Source: Hyparrhenia diplandra (taxonomy: Eukaryota; Streptophyta; Magnoliopsida; Poales; Poaceae). From it: DNA of 64,000 nucleotides. Location: NCBI GenBank assembly GCA_015847255.1, contig JADLZK010007786.1, positions 62,001 to 126,000 of the forward strand, written 5' to 3'. Position numbers and translations under genes: made by a program. Of this stretch, positions 55,070 through 64,000 are shown in pieces. How positions within the stretch are numbered: position 1 is the first letter of the stretch; each line of letters opens with the position of its first letter. Below the pieces are notes generated by a model, which saw only the letters and a list, made by a program, of their open reading frames with translations, was not told where the DNA came from and did no database searches.

Positions 55070-55600
55070 GTCACAAATCCAGATAAAAAAGGAGCCGAGG
55101 GCTGCACATTATTAAGGGAAAGTTGTAGAAATTTCTTGATGTATAGTTGTTGCTTCCCTGAATATAATGTCAGGAATCTTTAGTGTTTGCTTGCACTTGA
55201 AGTGTCTGAATGTAATCTTAAAGGGCTTGATACTCTTGATAAGCTTGCTCTGACATGGAAACTTGATTTGTAAGACATTGTCATTCTAGAGATCTGCCCA
55301 AAATAGAACTGTTGACCCATCTCCCAATTCACAGTTGGCAAGACTTCTGAAGAGATCGCAAAGCTTTAAAATACCTCTCCACCCGAAGGAACCTTTATCA
55401 ATACCTTCTTGTTGTAGAATTTATCCAAATGCTTAAGAAGCAAAGCAAAATTTTGACCTCTAAGGTTGACGATGCCTAGGCCACCTTTATTTTTGGGCTT
55501 ACAACATTTTTTCCAAGCAACTAAGGGCTTCATCCTCATTACTGTCAGAACCTCTCCGCAGACAATTTCTTATACTGGAAGTAGGCACTAATTAACTACA
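55070..55600 (-). pseudogene. L1-type LINE fragment in intron 1 of MEKK B
   Basis: The minus strand reads KPKNKGGLGIVNLRGQNFAL and then LLKHLDKFYNKK, the conserved segment following the palm of L1-like ORF2 proteins. The downstream frame is broken by stops and shifts. No poly(A) or TSD could be assigned. Confidence 0.7.
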
Positions 55601-55615
55601 GAATTAGTTCTGTAA

Positions 55616-55945
55616 GGGTGTGTTTAGATGTATGGTCTAGTGGGCCTAGCCAAAGTTTGGACATAACCAAATAATGGCATGACAAAAGTTTAGTCATATA
55701 AGACATGTTTGGATGATGGCCAAGCCAAAACATAGCCGGTATTTTTAAAAAAAAATTGTCGTTTGGTTGGTAGACATACCAAATTTTGTCATCCATTTTA
55801 AGTATAACATATGTGGGGAATTTTTTATTTCTCATCGGAATATTTTTTTTAATTTTCTTCTCATCGGAATATAGCCCGTGGGATCTTGTTTTATATAGAT
55901 AAAAACATAAGAGTACTAATAGTGAAAGTGAAAACAAAATGAGCT
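55616..55945. mobile_element. possible MITE (gggtgtgtttag end)
   Basis: Starts gggtgtgtttagatgtatgg and carries inverted-looking ccaagccaaaacatag/ctagccaaagtttgg strings. The right end and TSD are not clear. The open frame across it on the minus strand has no known motif. Confidence 0.3.
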
Positions 55946-56825
55946 TAACCGAGGCTTCTAGTTGTACCTTTCTTAACCCATTTACAGGGAGTAGCATGTT
56001 AGGTTAATGATTCGAAACAACTAAACAGCACAGAACAGCAACTGAATTTATATCTTTAGTGCACTTACTGACTGATGCCCTCATAAACCACACCAAACGA
56101 GCCACTACCAAGGAGCGCCCCTCGGTTCCATGATCGGATCTTGTTCCTCCTAAACCTCCCATTTGGTGAGATAAACATGAATTGCTTGGCCGTGCTTGAA
56201 GTGCTAGTGCAGTCGTCGGACGACTGACAGAGGCTGATATCATCAGACACTGCAGCCTCCCCGTCCTTGTCCACCGCATCCTGGTGCCCAAAACCACGGG
56301 CAGGTCCACTCGCCAGCGCGTGCTCTGTCTCATCCGGGGCGAACGACCGCAAGATATCCCGCGTGGATCCCGCCTCACAGACAACCGGCATCACCATCGG
56401 GGAGGCGGCTTGAGCAGCGGCGGCGGGCGCGCGCCCTTGATTCCTCCGTCCTCAGCTGCCGCCCTCTTCACATCTGGTCGGGTGAGCGCGAGGGTGGAGG
56501 GAAGCGCACAGCCTTGTGCGCCTCCCACTCGGCAACCGGGATGGCGAAGTCGTCGGGCCCGGATAAGCCGAGGCTTTGGCAGAGGAAGGGGAGGTCCCCG
56601 CTCCCGTCGCCGCTGTTGACCAGGCCAGGAGAGCATGTCGCGGACCCAGCGAGAGCGAGGGAAGCCGAGTAAGTTACCAACTCCAGGCGAGCGAGATCGT
56701 GGGATCGAATCCTTCTTGATTGACATTCCTTCTCCTCGAATGGTGCTTCTGACGTGCTCACCCCCTTGTTGGCAAACCTGGCAAGTTTATGAGAAAATGA
56801 AATACAGATACAGTACTAATCAATG

Positions 56826-58604
56826 TTACTCCGTGTACAGAAAACGAAAACTAAATATAATCGCACCTCGTTTGTCAGTGACATGACCTCTTTTTCTGCA
56901 GCTTAAATCTGCACATTCTGTTCCGTGAAGCATCTTGATGACTTGGCTTATTGTTGGTCTTTTCCACCGATCAAGTTTCACGCATTCCAAACCTATCTGA
57001 ATGCATCTTCTTATTTGCTCGTAATCAATTTCTAGTGATGTATATGTCAGTGATTTTTGCAGCCTATCTCTCCAATTCTTTAGTACCTGCAAAATCACAA
57101 AAGAAATATATATAGACACATAGTACACAGTATTACTACATCCAGTACATTTTATCTAGCGCACACGCATATAAAGATTCAACTTTAAAAACTTTGGCCA
57201 ATAATTAGGCTCATAATTGTTAACTATTATATTACAAATTTTACATGATTACAGTTGTAAGAAATTATACTATTCAATGATTATAATTTCATAAGCATAC
57301 ATAATATAATATCAAGCAAATGAATGGTCAAAGTGTAAGCTTGGAGTCCGTGACATTCTAAAATTGCATCAGATAAAATGGAGGAAAAAAGAGTAGCATC
57401 ATCTCATCTCCCTGAAGAAATTATTTATGCCTTGGAAGCTGAAATTAATTTCTTACAGGCTCAGTAAATTCCTGGGAAGATATTCCGGTCTCACTCTCAT
57501 CCGGATAGTCCTCTGTCCGTTACTATCTCTATGATTATTACCCCCAAACTGAAAATGTCGACTTTGTTGAGATTAAGCCTCTGTTAATGTATTACGGTGA
57601 CATGTAGCCCCTGCATTGCAACATGGGTGCGTTAACTTTGAAGCCTTCGAAGACAAGTGTAAAGAAATTCATTTTAGCAAACTCAAAAACAACGAGCTAT
57701 CAAGTATCAAGAGCCATTTGACTCACAATGTTCCATCACGGCTTATTGTGCAAGTCCAAGTTTTCTCCTCACTGAAGAGTCTCGACAAGCCAAAATCCGC
57801 AATTTTAGGCACCATATTGTTGTCGAGCAATATGTTTGCAGGTTTCAGATCCATGTGAATAATGGGGGCATTAAGTTGCCTTCCTTCATGGAGATAATGT
57901 AAGCCATAACAAATACCCTCGATTATTTTGTACCGTGTCTCCCAAGTAAGTCCGGAAGATTCATCTGCAATTGTAAGAAAGCATTATGAAAGAGTTATAT
58001 GATTTATAGTTGGGCATACTGAAACTACATAGACTACAGTCTCAAGTAGTAGAATGAACAAGATACGACCATATTGAATTGAATTGTTATACCTGAAAGA
58101 CACCCACGGAGATTTCCTTTAGGCATGTACTCCAAGCAAAGCAGCCTTTCCGATTTCTCAGCACAAATGTGTTTCCCATTGTATTCAACATATATATTCT
58201 CTGTTTCAGAACACCAGCCTACAAGTCGCACTATATTTGGGTGTTTAAGCCTCATAAGATGATATGCTTCATTCTCAAATTGTTTATCCTTAACTCCAGG
58301 CATTGGCGAATTAAGTTTCTTCACAGCAATCGGTTCACCATTTGGTAGCACTCCCTATTTAAACTCTCTTATTAAGAGAGACATGAGTTTCTGCATAGGC
58401 TTGTGACATATATTTGACAGGTCGAAATATGTGATTTAATCTTACCTTATATACCGTGCCAAAACCACCTGCACCAAGTAGCCGCTCATCAGAGAAGTTG
58501 TTTGTGATGTCTCTCAAATATTCTAGAGGTAGATTACGTGGTCCTGAACTTCCATCTTGTAACATGCTCTCCAGCATATCACAGCTGCCAAACTCATTGT
58601 CCAT
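56826..58604 (-). pseudogene. receptor-like cytoplasmic kinase, copy B (RLK B)
   Basis: Five coding exons: 58446-58604 (MDNEFGSCDMLESMLQDGSS, then DITNNFSDERLLGAGGFGTV), 58093-58354 (IAVKKL, RLKHPNIVRLVGWCSE), 57727-57964 (IIHMDLKPANILLD, KIADFGLSRLF), 57457-57610 and 56826-57086 (VLKNWRDRLQKS, KRPTISQVIKML). It has no signal peptide, TM or extracellular domain, hence a cytoplasmic member of the plant RLK/Pelle kinases. Exon 4 is dead: the APE codon GAA is TAA (57,592-57,594), and bases are missing in the TKSDIFS and TGQR codons. Exons 1-3 are open and in phase (exon 2 is 262 nt, against 267 with a 1-base lesion in the tandem kinase gene). Its 5' non-coding exon probably ends at 59,350. Confidence 0.8.
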
Positions 58605-58619
58605 TTCTTTTTAAGCAAA

Positions 58620-59620
58620 GTCCTGACCGCAAAAGCAGTTTTAAATGATAAACATCTGTTTGGCTTCCCCAGTGTGCAGGATGCCTTCAGTAAGTCATGG
58701 AACTTCTATATGAATGATTTCACCAAACCAAGAAAGCTGTATAAAAGAAGTCAAATAAGTTGTTATACTCAACTGACCACAAAAAATAAATTGTTAGGTC
58801 TATTGCACTCAGCCTGATAAATAATTACAAAATGAGTACAAACAAGGCTAGGAATTGCATCTCCTCTATAAAATCACTACCATCTTTTGTCTGTACAAAT
58901 ACACCAACATGAAGCTACGCAACTTCAGTTGTATATGTACTATAAGCTCCCAGTAGACACCTACCACTGAAAAAACAAATTCATCATCTTGTAACTAAAT
59001 GAACACCTAAGGGGAAATTTTGAAGTGTGGTACTCTGCTGCAGTGCCGCTGCTACTTATCTTCTATGCTTAGCACTAAATTTGGTGTGAATCTGAATGTG
59101 CCTGTAGGCAAGAGGTTTTGATTAATTTGTTGCTTTGATCTAGAAAGAAAAGAACGGTGTTGAAAGAAACTAGCAGCGCAATACAATCAGAGCCAACAAA
59201 CTCCTTTTAGAGTACGAACCGACTAATTTTTGGATCTGAAGAGCGTACATACTTCAAAGCATGGGCAGTCACAGACAGAAGTACTGGAGAAAACCTAAGA
59301 TGCCAAAACACTCAGATAGTGAGATAGCAATGCGTTTCAAGACTAACCTGGAGAAAACCTAAGGCTTGGAGAGATGCTGCACCTGGAAAAGATGAACAAG
59401 CCGCCGTGAAAGCAAATCAAGAAAAAAGCTCCCTGCGCTGAATAGTCCAAACGAGAAATGAGGCAATGATAGGGGCGAGCACTATGACCATGAGAGCACG
59501 ACCAAAGGTAGACGACCCGCGTTTGAGGTCACCAGTCTCGCAACGCGGGTAAGACGAGTAAGACGCTGCTCTCGACTCCATTTTTTTTTTTTTTTTTTTG
59601 TAAGCCGACTCCATATCAAA
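58620..59620 (-). promoter_or_regulatory. 5' leader/upstream region of RLK B
   Basis: Contains a probable 5' exon donor (ctccag|gttagtct, 59,350 downward) and is conserved in the copy at 1-800. A small ORF (59,417-59,614, with the TM-like ALMVIVLAPIIASFLVW) lies here and may be an upstream exon or chance. A 19-T run (59,581-59,599) marks an unassigned insertion or slippage. Confidence 0.4.
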
Positions 59621-60599
59621 CCAACGGAGCGACCTTTCTTCCCGGTCCCACCATCCCTATGGCTTTCCCCATGTCAGCTTCCCATCCCCATTCCTCTTAC
59701 CAGGATCTTGCAAGCTTCAAATCGGCGCAATCCTCACCAAATTCCAATCAAAATCTGGCCCCCAACACCTGCAATCGATCATGCAGACACTCAATTAGGC
59801 TTCTAGCATGTTAAAGCCGTCATCTCTACGCATCCTCTCCGGTAAATAATAATACACAACATTGTCCTCCTCCGGGCGCTCGCTCGCCGCCTCTCGTCTG
59901 CCGATCGACCTCGGTGAGGTGAAGGACGGCTCTAGCACTTACTCCCGATTTCTTCTAGTGGTTACCGTTGCCGGCATTTGCGATTTGCCGGCACGGTTGG
60001 ACGGAAGCTGTGACCCAGTGCCATGGACTATGGAACCATGGGCTGGCAAGCCCATTTGTCGCTATCACAGCCCAAGTGCAGTCCAAGACTAGGCTACAGA
60101 ATAACAGTCACACTCATCAGGGATTGAACAAGCCCTTATACAGATTTTGGACAAGTTATATTCCATCTCTTTGTTTTCCTTATCCAAAATCTGCAGGTGC
60201 AACATGAATTCCTTGTTGTTGATGTACTTGCTATAGCGAGGTACTTCGGTAACTTCTGCATGAAGAATCATGGCTTTATTTGTCCACCTCAAATCTGTTA
60301 CCGAAAATTGTCTGAAAAGGACAAGTATGTTACATCCGTGCACAACAAAAATAGATGCAACGGTCCTATTTGGCTGCAAGCCTGCAATGTTTGTGTCTGG
60401 TTCTATGGACGACCCTTATTGTGCTTTAAGAAATCGAAGATGGATTTGTCAGGTAAGGCATCACAAACCACGCTTCATTTTCTAGTGATATGTAAATTTA
60501 GAGTGTGCATGGAACAAAAGGCACTCCCTAACTCGCCATTCTGCCACTGTGCTCATTAATTAATGCCATGTGTAGATGAATTCGAGCGCCAAGATGTCG
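59620..60599. other. spacer between RLK B and MEKK C
   Basis: GC-rich at 59,640-60,110, then mixed. From about 60,450 to 60,600 it matches 45,096-45,240, the 3' flank of MEKK A. The open frames at 59,862-60,559 have no recognised motif. Confidence 0.45.
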
Positions 60600-63530
60600 T
60601 CATGCATATGGGTGATCTGATCTCAGTGATATGTTAAGGAATGGATGGTCCAGCAGTTCGGACGCCGTGGGTCTGTCTTCTGGATTGGGTTTTACACACT
60701 GGCTTATAAAATCACGAGCATCCTGTGAAAGAGCATTTGGAATTCGTGGTGCTTCCCCCTACCGATCCTGTATAAAGCTTGTGTCTGCATAGCAAGTAGC
60801 ATATAGAACGGGTGTAAGCATTTATCGAGAATTGAGAAAATTGAGTACTCATAGGCACATTAATATAGTTTGAAAATAGCAATTCAAATTTGCAGAAGTT
60901 GAGTCCTAAATGCTCCCTCACCCATTCCAAGTCAGGATAGGGAATTTGGCCTGTCAACATCTCTAGGACGGTGCAACCAAGGCTCCAGATGTCAGCTGCA
61001 AGTCCATATTTCTTCTTTGGATTGACAACCTGAAGATTTAGATTTTAGTGCTTCTATCTAGAATGATCATACAGTGTCGCACAAATCGTATATGATGTTA
61101 TCCAATAACAATGAATGTTCACCAGCACCATAATGAATTGCAGCACTGAAATATTAACCCACAGATACCAAATGAAAATCAATGAATCATCACTTAGCTA
61201 CACTGAAATATTAACCCAGATACTACTCTATTAAGAAATTACACAGAACTACATGTATGATAATCCTAATGACACCACTGAGGTAGTGACGATGTGTACT
61301 ATTCCCAAATATATTTCAGAACTTCATGTCTATTACTTCAAGATGATTATTCTAGACAAACTATTGAAGAAAAACATAAGATGAACACGCATATGCAAGG
61401 ACTATATGATGGTTACCTCAGGTGCCATCCAATAAACAGTTCCTTCACATGATTTAACCTCATTCAATTTGGTAACCTGAAAGGGAGTTGATAAAACAAT
61501 ATTATATCAGGGAAAAGTGGTGATGGATAAATAGAACAAAGAAATTATTCAAAAGTTTTGCAGACTGCGAGCGAACCTCCTTAGCGAGTCCAAAATCTGC
61601 AAGTTTCACAGATCCATTGGCATGTACCATAATATTTGCACATTTAATATCTCTGCAATATCACAGATTTCAAGCTACAGTTCAGAACATATATATATAC
61701 ATACATAAATAATTTATTAATATAATTCTGCAATACTTTTCAAATCAATATAGAAAACACAGTTTTGGGGCATTGCTTTGACGGCTTTCATTTAAACGAA
61801 TGGTACATAATTGCCCATCCTTGTTATTTCCAGTAATCTCATTTGTTACACGAATGACAGCATTTATAGTATAAGATAAGAAGTTCAACTAATTTCATCA
61901 CCTATGAACAATGTTCCTTTCATGGAGGTAAGTCAACCCGTTAAGGATCTGTCTTGTAAATGCAGAGACCTGAGTATCTCGTGAGGCGATGCTTCTGATA
62001 AAAGCTGCAAGGGTTCCTTGGGTCACTAGTTCAAAGAAGACGTATAGTTTCGAATCTTCCTGCAATACAACCACACAATACGATGCTCATAGCCTAAGTA
62101 TGCATAGAGGGGTACAAAAGAATACAATGAATTTATGTGCAAAAACATATATATTATATCAAAGTGATAAACTGAAGTTACTTTGTCTGTTCCAAAGTAC
62201 TGTACTATATTCTCATGCTCAAATTGGCTCAAAAGTGCAATTTCCTGAAAAGATTAAACAAGGTAGAAGAGGTCACATTTTGCAAAACTCTCAAAGGATA
62301 ACAGCCATACTCTGCTAGCACAGCCCTCTTAAGATAACAGCACACAGGCTAAGGGGTCAAGCCTCAAAAGATAGTAGTGGAAGCCCACAAAAAAAATAAC
62401 CTGGGAAACTTCCAATAATAGATTACAGGTCTCAGTTATCAAGACAACAATATAACGTAACAAACCTGCTCAAGCTGAAAGATACATTGCTTCACGTTGC
62501 TCCCTTGATCAAATAAGTTTACTTCTTTGACAGCAAAGAAGAAACCATCACTGTGAACATATATGATGCAGAAACAGAAAGTAAGGTACTTCAGACTTGT
62601 GAAAGGAAGACACTAGAGCAGGCTAAATAGTGAAGGCAACCCAATATATAAAATGGACTGGAAGTCGCACTGCATGCTGCTGATCAAAAATCATTTTATA
62701 AAAACCATTCTAAATGTAAATCTTGACCTCATTCTAAATGTAAATAAAAACCATTTTATAAAAGAACAGGAAAAAAACAAGCAATTATCGAATTATTCTG
62801 TGTTCACCAGAAATCACATGTGCAACATTTTGGCACACTAATGTCATTCCCCATTTAACTAATTCAATTGCTACAAGGCTGTACTTAGTGCCTGTTTCTT
62901 CCTATAGAAATGGAGCCAATAAGCTCCAATCAGCTACAGAATCACTTCTGTAAAAGCCAGCTTAACCAAGGCTTATGTTAAAGTATGGCCAGGCATAGCA
63001 TATTAAACTGATGATTCAAAGCAACTAAACAGCACGGAAGAGCAACTAAATTTTTAAGAGCACTTACTCACTGATGGCCTCATAGACCGTACCAAAAGAG
63101 CCAGTACCCAGGAGCACCTCTCGGCACCATGATCGGATCGTCCTCCTAAACCTCCCATTTGGTGAGTAATAGAACATGGATTCGGGCGGTCCAGCTTGAA
63201 GCTTCGTCACCGTTCGGCGACGATAGCGAAGAATTAGCGGTCCGGTACCGGAGGACTCCCGAGGCTGGGGTTTTCCGACATCGCAGCATCCTCCTCATCA
63301 TTGTCATCCTGGTGTCCAAAACCACGGGAAGGACTACTATCCGGCATGTGATCAGGGGCTGGGGTCCACGGAGGGGGAGCGACGGCCTCACCGCTGCCAC
63401 CAATGTGGAAGCTATCGACGAGGCCGAGGGAGCAGGCTGCGGACCCAGCGAGAGCGAGCGAAGCCGGCCGATCCAACTCCAAGCGGCGAGGCGTGGGATC
63501 TCCTTAGCGTTTTTGATGGTTGGCATTCCT
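60600..63530 (-). CDS. MEKK1-like MAP kinase kinase kinase, copy C (best-preserved kinase core)
   Basis: Exons: 63068-~63510, 62466-62550, 62182-62244, 61902-62059, 61577-61652, 61417-61476, 60922-61029, 60600-60784. The core reads LLGTGSFGTVYEAISE, FFAVKEVNLFDQGSNV, EIALLSQFEHENIVQYFGTD, YLHERNIVHR, DIKCANIMVHANGSVKLADF, GTVYWMAPE, ADIWSLGCTVLEMLTGQ, PYPDLEWVREH, so lysine, HRD, DFG-region and APE are all present. It should phosphorylate MAP kinase kinases. Oddities: exon 4 lacks one base and gains one eight codons later, which changes AFYQKHRL to AFIRSIAS but keeps frame; exon 8 has the B/C-shared one-base deletion (ggtaggggg), replacing the last ~45 residues; and one base is missing upstream of the kinase domain (about 63,250), so an intact product would have to start near MFYYSPNGRF. 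Confidence 0.7.
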
Positions 63531-63665
63531 TCTTTTCTAATGGTGCTTTTGGCGTGCTTTCGCCCAACACCGTTGTTGTTGACACACCGACAAGTTTTTT
63601 TGAGAAATGAAATTACGGATAGTAATCAATGGTTAATCCGTGTATATAGAAAAATTATATGATCC

Positions 63666-64000
63666 ATTACCTCGTTTGTCGGTGACATAACCTCTTTTCT
63701 GCGGCGGAAATCTGGACTTTCTACTTCGCGTGAAGCATCTCGATAACTTGGCTTATTGTTGGTCTTTTTCCCTTATCAAGTTTCACACAGTCGGACCAAT
63801 GCGGGACGCATCTTCTTATTTGTTGGTAATCAATTTCTACTGATGTAGTATATCTCAGCTGTTTTTGTAGCCTATCTCTCCACTTCTCTAGTATCCGGAA
63901 AATCACAAAATGTGTGATATAGCAGAGCTACTTTGCTGAAGTTTCTAAAACAATCACAGAAAAAGCTATAATTGATACTGAGAAAAAAGAGTATCATCAT
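63666..64000 (-). CDS. last exon of RLK copy C (partial, runs off the window)
   Basis: Minus-strand ILEKWRDRLQKQLRYTTSVE, IDYQQIRRC and KGKRPTISQVIEMLHA match the last exon of RLK B (56,826-57,086). The IQIGLEC segment is altered to VPHWSDC by an indel pair, so it may be a pseudogene. Earlier exons lie beyond 64,000. Its position immediately upstream of MEKK C repeats the RLK B-MEKK B arrangement. Confidence 0.65.

Larger units (their letters stand above)
48487..56761 (-). pseudogene. MEKK1-like MAP kinase kinase kinase, copy B (interrupted)
   Basis: Same gene as A and C. Exon 1 is the best preserved of the three: from the ATG near 56,397 an open frame reads MVMPVVCEAGSTRDILRSFA, ..FMFISPNGRFRRNKIRSW and ALLGSGSFGVVYEGIS, ending at 56,069. 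Exon 2 (53971-54055) is open (FFAVKEVSLLDQGS). Exon 3 (about 53678-53736) is followed by a retroposon at its donor. Exon 4 (about 49740-49897) lacks one base (gattcaaactg for gattcaaaactg), exon 5 (about 49425-49492) has one extra base before DFG, and exon 8 has the shared ggtaggggg deletion. After exon 8 the frame runs into the leader of MEKK A. Intron 1 (54.1-56.1 kb) holds LINE and MITE fragments. Not a functional kinase. Confidence 0.85.

Noticed and set aside
59417..59614. 65-codon ORF with a TM-like stretch as a small membrane-protein gene
   Set aside because: It is not open in the copy near 612-806, its first codons come from a poly(T) tract, and it overlaps the RLK leader exon. I only mention it.

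Overview
This is nuclear DNA from a plant, almost certainly a grass (Poaceae). Coding pieces are broken by GT-AG introns. There are Stowaway-type (ctccctccgt) and Tourist-type (TTA target site) MITEs, CACTA, hAT and Mutator-like elements, L1-type LINEs with a C-terminal RNase H domain, and GC-rich first exons set in AT-rich intergenic DNA. I cannot name the species. Nothing suggests bacteria, organelle or virus, so operons and ribosome binding sites do not apply.

Layout. 1-800: 5' flank of a receptor-like cytoplasmic kinase (RLK) copy that lies off the left edge. 1.3-3.1 kb: decayed tandem-CCCH zinc-finger gene with an internal duplication and a retroposon scar. 3.1-7.1 kb: LTR-element and retroposon debris. 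7.6-12.4 kb: two L1-type LINEs, one inserted in the other, the second split by a 1.76-kb solo LTR with a perfect 5-bp target-site duplication (TSD). 12.4-19.6 kb: a composite DNA element with palindromic ends and ~65-bp tandem arrays, interrupted by a 6.1-kb element that carries captured host exons (a cytochrome b5 first exon and a second gene start). 20.4-24.5 kb (minus): a five-exon gene fusing an RLK-type kinase to a second, CRINKLY4-like kinase whose catalytic HRD reads QRN, i.e. a kinase-pseudokinase tandem kinase. 25.5-30.2 kb: an hAT element and a long-TIR Mutator-like element with exact TSDs. 31.8-32.8 kb: GRF-type zinc-finger/membrane-anchor gene with in-frame stops. 33.95-35.16 kb: a tRNA-Arg(TCT) gene cut at its anticodon arm by a LINE. 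35.6-38.7 kb: nine exons of the TFIIH p62/TFB1 gene, truncated. 42.6-44.5 kb: alternating partial copies of a DUF599 gene and TFB1 exon 1. 45-64 kb: tandem array of RLK plus MEKK1-like MAPKKK units on the minus strand: MEKK A, MEKK B, RLK B, MEKK C and the last exon of RLK C.

The RLK and MAPKKK genes are immune/stress-signalling types, and the array looks like a birth-and-death kinase cluster. Copies A, B and C let lesions be read by comparison: a SINE sits in exon 6 of A with an empty site in C; a retroposon carrying a CACTA element sits at the exon 3 splice donor of B; B and C share an exon 8 frameshift. Nearly every coding block carries one or more small indels, many in homopolymers, so either most genes here are pseudogenes or the assembly has residual homopolymer errors. 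The sequence alone cannot decide this, and it limits every gene call below.
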